Origin: Mycolicibacterium celeriflavum
Lineage (GTDB): Bacteria; Actinomycetota; Actinomycetes; Mycobacteriales; Mycobacteriaceae
Reading direction: 5' to 3'
DNA length: 64,000 nucleotides
Assembly: GCF_010731795.1 (NCBI RefSeq)
Contig: NZ_AP022591.1
Location: forward strand, 2,418,001 to 2,482,000
The notes beneath the pieces were generated by a model. It made no database searches. It was not told the DNA's origin and worked only from the letters and a program-made list of their open reading frames with translations. The position numbers and the translations under genes were made by a program. Shown here piece by piece: positions 26,626-35,477 of the stretch; the first letter of the stretch is position 1; each line of letters starts with the position of its first letter.

Positions 26626-27677
26626 GTGACATCGCGGTCATCCCCGGCGATGGCATCGGCACGGAGGTCATCGCGTCAGCCCGTGCGGTGCTCGACGCGG
26701 TAGCGGCAAAGCACGCAATCACGTTGCACTACACCGAGTTCGACTGGTCGTGTCAGCGCTACCAGCACGAAGGCGCGATGATGCCCGCCGACGGCATCGA
26801 CACACTCCGCGGGTTCGACGCGATTCTCCTGGGCGCGGTCGGCTGGCCCGGGGTTCCGGACCACGTGTCGCTGTGGGGCTTGCTGATCCCGATCCGGCGA
26901 GCGTTCCGCCAGTACGTGAACCTGCGGCCGATCCGGGTGTTCGACGGCGTCGAGAGCCCGCTACGGACGCCGGGCGACGTCGACTTCGTCGTCGTGCGGG
27001 AGAACGTCGAAGGTGAGTACAGCGAGATCGGCGGCCGGTTGAACCGGGGGTTCCCCGACGAGATGGCCGTGCAGGAGTCCGTTTTCACGCGCGTCGGGGT
27101 GAGCCGCATCGCCGACTTCGCATTCGAACTGGCGCGCACCAGGCGCGGCTACGTGACGTCGGCGACGAAGTCCAACGGCATCGTGCACACGCTGCCGTTC
27201 TGGGACGAGGTGGTCGCCGAACGGGCTGCGCACTTCCCCGACGTTCGGTTCGACAGCGAGCACATCGACGCGCTGGCCGCGAAGTTCGTGCTGCAGCCGC
27301 AGCGCTTCGACGTCGTGGTGGGCTCAAACCTGTTCGGCGACATCCTCAGTGATCTGGCGGCCGCGGTGGCCGGCTCGATCGGGATCGCGCCGTCGGCCAA
27401 CCTCGACCCGACCAAGCAGTACCCGTCGATGTTCGAACCCGTGCACGGTTCCGCGCCCGACATCGCCGGCCAAGGCATCGCCAATCCGGTCGGGGCGGTG
27501 TGGTCGGCGGCGCTGATGCTCGAGCACCTCGGGCACGAAGCCGCCGCGCGTGACGTGATGGCGGCCGTCGAGTCGACGCTGGCCGCGCCCGAGTCCCGCA
27601 CGGGCGACATAGGCGGCCGGGCGTCGACGTCCGAGGTGACCGACGCGCTCGTCGAGCACTTGAGCCAAAGAGCCTGA
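26622..27677 (+). CDS. Isopropylmalate/tartrate dehydrogenase-type oxidative decarboxylase
   Basis: This 351-residue member of the isocitrate/isopropylmalate dehydrogenase superfamily has the N-terminal IAVIPGDGIGTEVIASA, LLGAVGWPGVPDHVSLWGLL in place of leuB-type sequence, PIRVFDGVESPL, VDFVVVRENVEGEYSEIGG, and the metal-site region VVVGSNLFGDILSDLAAAVAGSIGIAPSANL then FEPVHGSAPDIAGQGIANP. The DH-V-SLWG segment and REN-EGEY are typical of tartrate dehydrogenase/decarboxylase (TtuC) or D-malate dehydrogenase rather than leucine biosynthesis. The start ATG overlaps the transporter stop by four bases, supporting a joint role in uptake and oxidation of a hydroxy-dicarboxylate with NAD. Confidence 0.85.
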   Translation: MSDIAVIPGDGIGTEVIASARAVLDAVAAKHAITLHYTEFDWSCQRYQHEGAMMPADGIDTLRGFDAILLGAVGWPGVPDHVSLWGLLIPIRRAFRQYVNLRPIRVFDGVESPLRTPGDVDFVVVRENVEGEYSEIGGRLNRGFPDEMAVQESVFTRVGVSRIADFAFELARTRRGYVTSATKSNGIVHTLPFWDEVVAERAAHFPDVRFDSEHIDALAAKFVLQPQRFDVVVGSNLFGDILSDLAAAVAGSIGIAPSANLDPTKQYPSMFEPVHGSAPDIAGQGIANPVGAVWSAALMLEHLGHEAAARDVMAAVESTLAAPESRTGDIGGRASTSEVTDALVEHLSQRA

Positions 27678-27709
27678 TTCCGACGTCAAATTGCGCGTAC
27701 GGTGGGCCC

Positions 27710-28159
27710 GTGGCCGAGATCGACCGCAGCCGCGTCATCGCGGCAACCCCGACGCAGATCTGGGACGTACTGGCCGATTTCGGCGACCTCGCCTCGTGGC
27801 TCGACAACGTCGACCACTCCTGCATCCTCACGCGCGGTGCCGACGGCGCGATGGTCGGCACGACCCGCCGGGTGCAGATCGGGCGCAACGCCTTGGTCGA
27901 ACGCATCACCGAGTGCGACCCGCAGTACGCCCTCGCCTATGACATCGAAGGCCTGCCCAAAGTCATGGGCAAGCTCAGTAACCGCTGGACCATCGAGGCC
28001 ACGGGCGGCGGCGAGACCGTCGTGACGATCACCAGCACCGTCCGCAAGGGCCGCGGCAGAACGCAGCAGCTCGTCGAACGCCTGGCCTGCCAGGCGTTGG
28101 CCCGCACCTCCGACGCCATGCTCGCCGCGTTGGCGAAACGATTGGAGAAGACCTCATGA
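27710..28159 (+). CDS. SRPBCC-family protein
   Basis: This 149-residue START/Bet v 1-like fold protein begins MAEIDRSRVIAATPTQIWDVLADFGDLASWLDNVDHS, the usual first strand-helix of polyketide cyclase/dehydrase-like SRPBCC domains. It continues with TRRVQIGRNALVERITECDPQYALAYDI and a C-terminal helix rich in Ala/Arg. Such proteins bind hydrophobic ligands in a central cavity; no catalytic residue can be named. GTG at 27710 is the start. Its TGA overlaps the ATG of the sulfatase by four bases, so the pair is translationally coupled; the ligand may relate to the sulfatase substrate. Confidence 0.8.
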   Translation: MAEIDRSRVIAATPTQIWDVLADFGDLASWLDNVDHSCILTRGADGAMVGTTRRVQIGRNALVERITECDPQYALAYDIEGLPKVMGKLSNRWTIEATGGGETVVTITSTVRKGRGRTQQLVERLACQALARTSDAMLAALAKRLEKTS

Positions 28160-29958
28160 CCGAGCGCCCCGACATCATCATCGTGATGACCGACGAGGAG
28201 CGCGCGGTTCCGCCTTATGAGTCGCCCGAAGTCCTCGCATGGCGTGACCGAATGTTGCCCGGCCGCAAGTGGTTCGACGAGCACGGCGTGAGCTTTGAGC
28301 GGCACTACACCGGGTCGCTGGCCTGCGTGCCCAGCCGCCCGACGATCTTCACCGGGCAGTACCCCGACCTGCACGGCGTCACGCAGACCGACGGCATCGG
28401 CAAGGTCTACGACGACTCCCGCATGCGCTGGCTGCGCCGCGACGAGGTGCCGACGCTGGGCAACTGGTTCCGCGCGGCCGGATACGACACTCACTACGAC
28501 GGCAAGTGGCACATCTCGCATGCCGATCTGACCGACCCCGCGTCCGGTCAGCCGTTGGCAACAAACGACGACAACGGTGTCGTCGACACGAAGGCCGTGC
28601 AGCGTTACCTCGAGGCAGATCCGCTTGCGCCGTACGGCTTTTCGGGGTGGGTCGGCCCGGAGCCCCACGGCGCGCCGCTGGCCAACGCGGGGATTCGGCG
28701 CGACCCGCTGATCGCCGACCGCGTGGTGGCGTGGCTCAAGGACCGCTACGCGCGGCGCCGCGCCGGATACGCCGAGGCGCTGCGCCCGTTCCTGCTGGTG
28801 GCCAGCTTCGTCAACCCGCACGACATCGTGCTGTTCCCAGCGTGGCAGCGGCGCAACCCGGTGCGCCCGTCGCCGCTGGACCCGCCGCCGGTGCCACCGG
28901 CGCCCACGGCCGACGAGGACCTGTCAACCAAGCCAGCCGCGCAGATCGCGTTCCGGGAGGCGTACTACTCGGGCTACGGTCCCGCGCCGGTCGTCGACCG
29001 CACCTACACCCGCAAGGCGCAGCAATACCGAGACCTCTATTACCGGCTGCACGCCGAGGTCGACAACCCGATCGACCGCGTGCGCCGCGCGGTGACCGAG
29101 GACGGTTCCGAGCACGCGCTGCTGGTCCGCACCGCCGATCACGGCGACCTGCTGGGCGCCCACGGCGGCCTGCACCAGAAGTGGTTCAACCTGTACGACG
29201 AGGCGACCCGGGTGCCGTTCGTCATCGCGCGAATCGGGCCCGCCGCCACTGCAGCGCGCACGGTCACGGCGCCGACGTCGCACGTCGACATCGTGCCGAC
29301 ACTGCTCGGCGCGGCCGGTGTCGACGTCGAGGCGGTGGCCGCGACGCTGGCGGACACCTTCACCGAGGTGCACGAGCTGCCCGGCCGTGACCTGATGCCG
29401 GTGGTCGACGGCGCCCCGGCCGACGAGTCGCGGCCGGTCTACCTGATGACCCGCGACAACGTGCTCGAAGGCGACACCGGCGCATCCGGTCTGGCGCGCC
29501 GGTTGAAGCGGACGACGAATCCGCCTGCGCCCCTGCGGATCCGGGTACCCGAGCACGTCGCGTCGAACTTCGAAGGATTGGTGCTGCGGGTGGACCGCGA
29601 AGACGCCGACGGCGGGCAGGGTCACCTGTGGAAATTGGTGCGCACCTTCGACGATCCGGCGACGTGGACCGAGCCTGGCGTACGCCATCTCGCGGCCAAC
29701 GGCATGGGCGGCGACAGTTACCGCACCGAGCCGCTCGACGACCAGTGGGAGCTCTACGACCTGACCGCCGATCCGGCCGAGGCCGACAACCGGTGGGCCG
29801 ACCTCGACCTGTACGACCTACGCCGGCACCTGCGGATGCAGCTCAAGCAGGCGTGTGCGACGTCCGTCCCGGAGCGGAACCATCCGTGGCCGTACACGCC
29901 GCGCAAGACGGCCGCCGGTCGCGAAGGGCTGATCCGACGGCTGATCCCAGGGACTTGA
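28156..29958 (+). CDS. Sulfatase (formylglycine-dependent, arylsulfatase family)
   Basis: This 600-residue alkaline-phosphatase-fold hydrolase removes sulfate esters. Metal ligands begin at PDIIIVMTDEERAVPP (Asp13), and the modification motif is ACVPSRPTIFTG with Cys57 to be converted to formylglycine (CxPSR). GKWHISH, VRTADHGDLLGAHGGLHQKW (metal Asp/His near residue 325) and VPTLLGAAGVDVEAVA follow, as in the family. There is no signal peptide, so it is cytoplasmic, consistent with many mycobacterial sulfatases that need the formylglycine-generating enzyme. No FGE gene is in the window. The ATG start overlaps the SRPBCC gene by four bases. Confidence 0.87.
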   Translation: MTERPDIIIVMTDEERAVPPYESPEVLAWRDRMLPGRKWFDEHGVSFERHYTGSLACVPSRPTIFTGQYPDLHGVTQTDGIGKVYDDSRMRWLRRDEVPTLGNWFRAAGYDTHYDGKWHISHADLTDPASGQPLATNDDNGVVDTKAVQRYLEADPLAPYGFSGWVGPEPHGAPLANAGIRRDPLIADRVVAWLKDRYARRRAGYAEALRPFLLVASFVNPHDIVLFPAWQRRNPVRPSPLDPPPVPPAPTADEDLSTKPAAQIAFREAYYSGYGPAPVVDRTYTRKAQQYRDLYYRLHAEVDNPIDRVRRAVTEDGSEHALLVRTADHGDLLGAHGGLHQKWFNLYDEATRVPFVIARIGPAATAARTVTAPTSHVDIVPTLLGAAGVDVEAVAATLADTFTEVHELPGRDLMPVVDGAPADESRPVYLMTRDNVLEGDTGASGLARRLKRTTNPPAPLRIRVPEHVASNFEGLVLRVDREDADGGQGHLWKLVRTFDDPATWTEPGVRHLAANGMGGDSYRTEPLDDQWELYDLTADPAEADNRWADLDLYDLRRHLRMQLKQACATSVPERNHPWPYTPRKTAAGREGLIRRLIPGT

Positions 29959-30284
29959 GCGCCATCGGACCTTTGATGATCGGCGGGTCGGAGCGTACGG
30001 TTCTCGTGGGTTGATTCCCCAGCCTCGCGGAAACGTCACGGCGGCGATCTGACTTCCCCGCCGGAGGTTCCAACCTCGACGTCAGCCGGCCAGATCAGGG
30101 TTATATGAGGGGCTGGGGGGCTCATTTCCGAGATTTCGCGGAAATATCGCTGTATTTCGCTTCGGCGACGGTATGGTCGCGCCGCCACCACCAGCGGGCA
30201 CGGGGTGGGTACAGTCGGGAGGCCTGACAAGCTCCGCACCTCGCTTCAACCGAAGCGACGGACCACCTAGGTGAACGAAATGGG
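29959..30284. other. Gene-free region upstream of the acyl ligase, rich in inverted repeats
   Basis: No convincing coding sequence is seen here: the frames open lack domain sequence and codon bias. Several symmetrical elements are present: ATTTCCG/CGGAAAT (30124-30130 and 30139-30145), CGCTTC-AACC-GAAGCG (30242-30257), and the perfect decamer CACCTAGGTG (30264-30273). Base composition is less GC-rich than the flanking genes around 30120-30160. It probably contains the promoter and a long, structured untranslated leader for the gene at 30358. Confidence 0.6.
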
Positions 30285-30339
30285 CCGGCGAATGCCCGCC
30301 GGACCACCGCAAAAACCTATCTATGGCGTCATGACGCCA
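30285..30339 (+). promoter_or_regulatory. Two hexaloop hairpins in the leader of the acyl ligase; candidate ANTAR target and operator
   Basis: Hairpin 1 is CCGGCG-AATGCC-CGCCGG (30285-30302), a 6-bp stem with a hexaloop having A at position 1 and G at position 4, the loop pattern recognised by ANTAR-domain proteins. Hairpin 2 is TGGCG-TCATGA-CGCCA (30324-30339), a 5-bp stem with another hexaloop that does not fit A1/G4; as DNA it is a perfect 16-bp palindrome. A third of the sequence between them is A-rich. The ribosome-binding site AAGGA and GTG start of the ligase follow directly. Two such hairpins ~20 nt apart resemble the dual-hairpin ANTAR targets described in other bacteria. Confidence 0.45.
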
Positions 30340-30357
30340 GGGGCCTGAAGGATTGTA

Positions 30358-31992
30358 GTGAGTCAATTTACCGAGACGATGTACCGGAATGCCCGGTGGA
30401 GCACGAGAGGGATGGTGACGGGTGAGCCGGTCGCGCCCGTCCGGCACACCTGGGCCGAAGTCAACGAACGTGCCAGCCGCATCTCAGGCGGGCTGGCCGC
30501 GGCGGGTATCGGGCACGGTGACGCGATCGCCGTGCTGGCCGGCGCCCCCGTCGAGATCGCACCGACCGCCCAGGGCATCTGGATGCGCGGCGCCAGCCTG
30601 ACCATGCTGCATCAACCCACGCCGCGCACCGATCTGGTGCGCTGGGCCGAGGAAACCACCGCCGTGATCAAGATGATCTCGGCGAAAGCAGTCGTCATCA
30701 GCGAGCCGTTCATGGCGGCCGCACCCGTGCTGGCCGGCCTCGGCATTACCGTGCTGACCATCGAGTCGCTGCTGACGGGCGAGTCCATCGACCCGATCGA
30801 GACCACCGACGACGACGTCGCGCTGATGCAGCTGACCTCGGGATCCACGGGTTCGCCCAAAGCCGTTCAGATCACGCACGCCAACATCGTCGCCAACGCC
30901 GACGCCATGACGGTCGGCTGTGATTTCGATATCGACACCGACGTGATCGTCAGTTGGCTGCCCTGTTTCCACGACATGGGAATGACCGGCTATCTGACGG
31001 TGCCGATGTACTTCGGCGCCGAGCTGGTGAAGGTCACACCGATGGACTTCCTGAGCGATACGTTGTTGTGGGCCAAGCTGATTGACAAGTACAAGGGCAC
31101 CATGACCGCGGCTCCGAACTTCGCCTACACGCTTTTCGCCAAGCGGTTGCGACGGGTGGCCACGCCCGGCGAGTTCGACCTGTCCTCGCTGCGTTGGGCG
31201 TTGTCGGGCGCTGAGCAGGTGGACCCGCTCGACGTCGCGGATCTCTGCGAGGCCGGCGCGCCGTTCGGGTTACGACCCGAGGCGATCGTGCCGGCCTACG
31301 GGATGGCCGAGACCACGGTGGCCGTGTCGTTCTCCGAATGCGGTCGCGGGATGGCCGTCGACGAGGTCGACGCCGACCTGCTGGCCGTGCTGCACCGCGC
31401 GGTGCCCGCGACCAAGGGACACACCCGGCGGCTGGTCAAGCTCGGCAAGCCGTTGGACGGCCTGGAGGTTCGGGTGATCGACGAAGACGGCGCAGACCTG
31501 CCGCCGCGCGGCGTCGGTGTCATCGAGGTCCGCGGCGATCCGGTGACCAGGGGCTACACCACCGTGGCCGGGTTCATCCCGGCGCAGGACGAGCGCGGCT
31601 GGTACGACACCGGCGACCTGGGCTACCTCACCGAGGACGGCGAGGTGGTGGTGTGTGGGCGCCTCAAGGACGTCATCATCATGGCTGGTCGCAACATCTA
31701 TCCGACCGACATCGAGCGGGCCGCAAGCCGCGTCGATGGCGTGCGGCCGGGTTGCGCCGTCGCCGTGCGGTTGGATGCCGGGTTGTCGCGGGAGACATTC
31801 GCGGTAGCGGTGGAGTGCAAGAACTTCGCCGACCCCCACGAAGTGCGCCGCGTCGAACGGCAGGTCGCCCACGAGGTGTTCGCCGAAGTCGACGTCCGGC
31901 CCCGCAACGTGGTGGTGCTCGAGCCGGGCATGATCCCCAAGACGCCGTCGGGAAAGTTGCGCCGCGCGCACGCGTTGTCGCTCGTGAACTGA
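30358..31992 (+). CDS. Fatty-acyl-AMP/CoA ligase (FadD family, FAAL-like)
   Basis: This 544-residue ANL-superfamily adenylate-forming enzyme activates a fatty acid. Core motifs are [20 protein letters not shown] (A3, about residues 159-178), [31 protein letters not shown] (A5), [10 protein letters not shown] (A7), [23 protein letters not shown] (A8) and [10 protein letters not shown] (A10 lysine). HDMG after the A4 region and GRNIYP-DIE are features of long-chain fatty-acyl-AMP ligases that load polyketide synthases or carrier proteins, but FAAL and FACL functions cannot be separated by eye. It uses a GTG start with AAGGA upstream and is preceded by an unusual structured leader. No polyketide synthase lies next to it; a GAF-ANTAR gene follows by 39 bp. 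Confidence 0.83.
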   Translation: MSQFTETMYRNARWSTRGMVTGEPVAPVRHTWAEVNERASRISGGLAAAGIGHGDAIAVLAGAPVEIAPTAQGIWMRGASLTMLHQPTPRTDLVRWAEETTAVIKMISAKAVVISEPFMAAAPVLAGLGITVLTIESLLTGESIDPIETTDDDVALMQLTSGSTGSPKAVQITHANIVANADAMTVGCDFDIDTDVIVSWLPCFHDMGMTGYLTVPMYFGAELVKVTPMDFLSDTLLWAKLIDKYKGTMTAAPNFAYTLFAKRLRRVATPGEFDLSSLRWALSGAEQVDPLDVADLCEAGAPFGLRPEAIVPAYGMAETTVAVSFSECGRGMAVDEVDADLLAVLHRAVPATKGHTRRLVKLGKPLDGLEVRVIDEDGADLPPRGVGVIEVRGDPVTRGYTTVAGFIPAQDERGWYDTGDLGYLTEDGEVVVCGRLKDVIIMAGRNIYPTDIERAASRVDGVRPGCAVAVRLDAGLSRETFAVAVECKNFADPHEVRRVERQVAHEVFAEVDVRPRNVVVLEPGMIPKTPSGKLRRAHALSLVN

Positions 31993-32031
31993 TCACCGAA
32001 ACGGTGCGGGCAGGTAGATTCCTGACCCGAG

Positions 32032-32841
32032 ATGGCTGTTTACGACGCCCAACCGGGTCGGGGGCAATCGGCGCCCGAAACCGCCCTGTCGGCCGCACAG
32101 CGCGACGCCGACGAGGCTGAGCTGTATGCCGGGCTGACGGGCGTCGCCGGCTTGGTGGCCGGTGCGCGAGGGATGACCGATCTGCTCGGGGAGGTGGCCG
32201 AGTTCGCGGGCCGCGCGATACCCGGCGTCGACGGCGCCGGCATCGCGTTGAAACAGCCCCGGGACGGCGCGCCGTGCATCGAGGCGTGGGCCGCGACGGC
32301 GGAGTTCGTCAACGAGATCGACCGCGTCCAGTACGAGCAGCTTCAAGAGGGACCGTGCCTGACCGCGATGCAGTCAGGGCGCCCGACCGTCAGCGGATCA
32401 CTGGGCTCCGACCGCAGATGGCCGCATTTCGGCGGCCGGGTGGCGCGGATGGCGGTGCATTCGGCGCTGTCGCTACCACTACTGGTGGGCGAACGGGTGA
32501 TCGGTGCGATCAACGCCTACGCCCGCGCTCGCGACGCCTTCGGTGAGCACGCCGTTGAATTGGGCACCCAATTCGCCGGGCCGGCCGCGGTGTCGGTGTA
32601 CAACGGCCAGTTGCTCGCCCATGCCCGCGAACGCACGCAACAACTGCAGCGCGCGTTGGGCAGTCGCGCGGTGATCGACCAGGCGATCGGGATCATCCGC
32701 AGCCGCTCCGGCGCAAGCGCCGAGCAGGCGTTCGACCGGTTGACGCGGCTCAGCCAGAGCGAGAACGTCAAGCTGCACATCGTGGCCGAGCGGCTGGTGG
32801 ATGAGGCGGTTCGTCGCGCTCAGGCCCGGCACCGTCCTTAA
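32032..32841 (+). CDS. GAF and ANTAR domain-containing regulator
   Basis: This 269-residue protein has an N-terminal GAF sensor domain (about 35-185: GVDGAGIALKQPRDGAPCIEAWAATAEFV, QLQEGPCLTAMQSGRP, RWPHFGGRVARMAVHSALSLPL) and a C-terminal ANTAR domain (~205-262: LQRALGSRAVIDQAIGIIRS, GASAEQAFDRLTRLSQSENV, HIVAERLVDEAV). ANTAR domains bind paired stem-loops in nascent or leader RNA and prevent termination or change translation. It lies directly downstream of the acyl ligase with the structured leader, and its end overlaps by four bases the convergent second GAF-ANTAR gene. The GAF ligand is unknown. Confidence 0.88.
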   Translation: MAVYDAQPGRGQSAPETALSAAQRDADEAELYAGLTGVAGLVAGARGMTDLLGEVAEFAGRAIPGVDGAGIALKQPRDGAPCIEAWAATAEFVNEIDRVQYEQLQEGPCLTAMQSGRPTVSGSLGSDRRWPHFGGRVARMAVHSALSLPLLVGERVIGAINAYARARDAFGEHAVELGTQFAGPAAVSVYNGQLLAHARERTQQLQRALGSRAVIDQAIGIIRSRSGASAEQAFDRLTRLSQSENVKLHIVAERLVDEAVRRAQARHRP

Positions 32842-33596
32842 CGCGTTGTGCGCCCGGCGAATTCGGCGATCGAGGCCACCAGAGCCGGGCGGGCGGTTCG
32901 ATCCGTCATAAGCCGACGGGCCACCTCGGTGAGATGTTCGCCGTTGGCGCGTGCATACGAGCGCAACAGCGCGAATGCGTCTTCGACCGACACGTCGAGT
33001 TTTTCGCGCAGGAAACCCTTCGCCTGTTCGACGACGACGCGGCTGGCCAGCGTGGCGCGCAGTTGCGGCACCACGGTCGACGGGGCGGGCGCGCGGCCCT
33101 GCAGCAGCGCCACGCATGCGATGTGGGCAAGGGTCTGCCCGGCGGCCAGGTCGGCTTCGTTGAGTTCGCCGGGCCGGGTGCCGAACAAACCCAGCGCGCC
33201 CAGGACGCGGCCGGCCGCACGCATCGGAACGGCGTGCACAGAGGCGAAGCCGCCCGCCAGCGCGGCGGGAACGAACCGGGGCCAGCGCTCGGTGGCCGTC
33301 CGCAGATCGGCGACCGAGACGGGCGCTGCGGTGGCGTAGCAGTCCATGCAGGGGCCCTCGTCGGCCTGCAGCTGGAACAGCTCCAGCTCGCGGGCCTGCT
33401 CGGAGGTCGCGGCCACCAGGCGCAGCTGGTCGAACGGGTCGGCCAGCAGAATGCCGGCAGCGGCCACGTCGAGCAGCACGGCGCACTGCTCGGTGAGCTC
33501 GGTCAGCAGGTCGACCACGTCGAAGTCCTCGAGGACGGTGTCGACGAGGGCGACCACGGCTTCCAGCACGCAGGTTTCACGAGGGGATTCAGTCAC
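32838..33596 (-). CDS. GAF and ANTAR domain-containing regulator (second of three)
   Basis: This 252-residue protein has a GAF domain around residues 15-165 (LTEQCAVLLDVAAAGILLADP, LVAATSEQARELELFQLQADEGPCMDCYATAAPVSV) and an ANTAR domain in the C-terminal ~60 residues (LRATLASRVVVEQAKGFLRE, VSVEDAFALLRSYARANGEH, LTEVARRLM). It has a GTG start at 33596. It is 36 bp downstream of another GAF-ANTAR gene on the same strand and convergent with the first. The three differ enough in sequence to be old paralogues rather than recent copies. Confidence 0.88.
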   Translation of the reverse strand: MTESPRETCVLEAVVALVDTVLEDFDVVDLLTELTEQCAVLLDVAAAGILLADPFDQLRLVAATSEQARELELFQLQADEGPCMDCYATAAPVSVADLRTATERWPRFVPAALAGGFASVHAVPMRAAGRVLGALGLFGTRPGELNEADLAAGQTLAHIACVALLQGRAPAPSTVVPQLRATLASRVVVEQAKGFLREKLDVSVEDAFALLRSYARANGEHLTEVARRLMTDRTARPALVASIAEFAGRTTR

Positions 33597-33632
33597 GTTC
33601 CCTCCATTCTGGCGTCGTGGTCAAGGCGGGCA

Positions 33633-34340
33633 TCAATCCGACTCCAGCCGCAGGCCGCGATCGAGGATGTCGCGGGCCACGTCGGTGGCGCTGCGTCCGG
33701 TCGAGTACGCGTGGGCGCGCAGGCGGACCAGGGCTTCGGCTGGCTCGACCCCGAGCTGCGCGACCAGCATGCCGGTGGCCTGGCTGACCTCGGCCCGGGC
33801 CAGCGTGTGCAGTTCGGCCCAGGCGTTGCTGTCGGGTTCGTCGACGGCGGCCCGAAGGTCGGTGTCGAGCAGGTCGAGCAGCGGCACACCGGCCATCTCG
33901 GCGGCGATGGCGGCGCCGGCGAGTCCGTCGCGGTCGATCGCGCCGGGCTGAGTGCGGAACAGGTCGAGGGCGCCGACGTATTCGCCGGCGACGACGACCG
34001 GCATCGCGAAGACGGCGCGGACCTCGAGATCGACCATGGCGGGTCCGTAGACGGGCCAGCGGCGCTCGTCGCGGTCGTCGAGGTCGTGCACCAGAACCGG
34101 CGCCCGCCCGGTGACGCTGTCGAGGCAGGGTCCCTCGCCGAGGATGAACTGCAGCTCGTCCAACCGGCGGGCGGAATCGCCGCTCGAGCCCAGCGTCCCG
34201 CTGTTGACGCCGTCGAAAACCAGCGAGATGGCCGCCGCGTCCACGCCGAACAGTTCCACGCACGCGTCACAGATCCGGTCGGCGGCCTCTGTCCCGCGCC
34301 GACCGTCGACGGCGGCGAGCAGCTGTTGCTGGATCGTCAC
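33633..34340 (-). CDS. GAF and ANTAR domain-containing regulator (third of three)
   Basis: This 235-residue protein has a GAF domain at about residues 15-160 (DRICDACVELFGVDAAAISLV, ELQFILGEGPCLDSVTGRAP, WPVYGPAMVDLEVRAVFAMPVVV) and an ANTAR domain at ~175-230 (LHTLARAEVSQATGMLVAQL, VEPAEALVRLRAHAYSTGRS, ATDVARDIL). It has a GTG start at 34340. It begins 30 bp after the end of a glycosyltransferase gene, and the second minus-strand GAF-ANTAR gene follows 36 bp on, so the three appear to form an operon. Confidence 0.88.
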   Translation of the reverse strand: MTIQQQLLAAVDGRRGTEAADRICDACVELFGVDAAAISLVFDGVNSGTLGSSGDSARRLDELQFILGEGPCLDSVTGRAPVLVHDLDDRDERRWPVYGPAMVDLEVRAVFAMPVVVAGEYVGALDLFRTQPGAIDRDGLAGAAIAAEMAGVPLLDLLDTDLRAAVDEPDSNAWAELHTLARAEVSQATGMLVAQLGVEPAEALVRLRAHAYSTGRSATDVARDILDRGLRLESD

Positions 34341-34370
34341 GTCAATCGGGGCGGCGGTGCCGGCGGGAAG

Positions 34371-35477
34371 TCACGCCCGCACCGGCTCGTCGGCCAGCAG
34401 ACGTTGTGCGAGACGAAGGTAGGCGCCGGCGACGGTCGACCACGCCAACTCCGGCGCCATTCGCCGGGCCTCGGCGGCCATCGCACCGGCCAGCCGTGGC
34501 TGGGTGACGATCTGACGCAGAGTTGCCGCCAGGCCGGCGGAGTCGTCGTGGTCGACGACCGCCCCGGCGCCGCTGCTGAGCAGTTCGCTGGCGTGCGGGA
34601 ACGCGGTGGCGACGACGGGCCGGCCGTGGGCGATGGACTCGACGAGGACGCCGGAGGTGACCTTTTCTCTGCAGTCGTACGGCAGTACGACCACCGACGA
34701 CTGCTGTAAGAGCGTGGCCAGCATGGCGCCGTCGTAGTAGCGCGGGTCGAACGACACGGAATCCGCGACGCCGCTGGTGTGCGCCTGTTCCATCCGGGCT
34801 TCCCGGTACGTCTCGCCCTCGACGGCGAGGGTGTGCGGATGGGTCGGGCCGGCGATGAGATACCTCGGCCGACCGGGCACGTCCTTGAGCGAGGCCATCA
34901 CCTCGATGACGCGCTCGACACCGTCTCCAGGGGCCAGCCAACCCCAGGTCAGAACGGTGGGCCGGCTGGGGCGCTTCATGTGGGCAGCCACCGGAACGGT
35001 CGCGCCGTGCGGAATCGTGGCGATCTTCTGCCGGTCTACGTCGTAGTCCTGATGCAGGCGCCGGCATGCGGCATCGGACATGACGACGAGGCGGCTTGCC
35101 GATGACGCTATTGCTTCGAGGTCCGAGCGTTCTTGCGCTGTCGGCGATTTCGGAACAGAGCGGATGATGACGATCGATGGCACGGAGAGCCCGTCGAGGA
35201 TGGCGACCACGTCATCGGTGGTGCGCAGATCGTGCTGCACGATCGCGACGTCGGCCCGGTCGAGTGGCTCGTCCGACGCATACGGGCTGGCAGCATCCCC
35301 GACGACGCCGACGTCGACGCCCTGGGCGCTCAACGCGCGGGACAACCCCGAGGTGAACCGCGCCATCGCGCACGATTCCGGGGCAGGTGTTCCCAGGATG
35401 CCGACGCGCGCAAGGCGTCTAAGACGTTGCGGGAGCCGGGGATTCGAGATGAAGTCAGATGTGGGCGAGGCGTTCAA
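34371..35477 (-). CDS. Glycosyltransferase family 4-type protein
   Basis: This 368-residue GT-B-fold glycosyltransferase has an N-terminal acceptor domain (RVGILGTPAPESCAMARFTSGL, ADVAIVQHDLRT, IVIIRSVPKSPTAQERSDLE, RLVVMSDAACRRL) and a C-terminal donor domain (RPTVLTWGWLAPGDGVERVI, VSFDPRYYDGAMLATLLQQS, VVVLPYDCREKVTSGVLVESIAHGRP with the EX7E-like pattern, VVATAFPHASELLSSGAG). The G-WLAPGDG nucleotide region and E-S-AHGRP loop are typical of GT4. It is probably cytoplasmic, building a glycolipid or polysaccharide; donor and acceptor are unknown. It heads an operon with two GAF-ANTAR regulators. The first codon at 35477 is taken as start. Confidence 0.83.
   Translation of the reverse strand: MNASPTSDFISNPRLPQRLRRLARVGILGTPAPESCAMARFTSGLSRALSAQGVDVGVVGDAASPYASDEPLDRADVAIVQHDLRTTDDVVAILDGLSVPSIVIIRSVPKSPTAQERSDLEAIASSASRLVVMSDAACRRLHQDYDVDRQKIATIPHGATVPVAAHMKRPSRPTVLTWGWLAPGDGVERVIEVMASLKDVPGRPRYLIAGPTHPHTLAVEGETYREARMEQAHTSGVADSVSFDPRYYDGAMLATLLQQSSVVVLPYDCREKVTSGVLVESIAHGRPVVATAFPHASELLSSGAGAVVDHDDSAGLAATLRQIVTQPRLAGAMAAEARRMAPELAWSTVAGAYLRLAQRLLADEPVRA

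Noticed and set aside
30160..30357. Known riboswitch in the acyl-ligase leader
   Set aside because: No match by eye to cobalamin, TPP, SAM-IV, cyclic-di-AMP, cyclic-di-GMP or glycine consensus elements.
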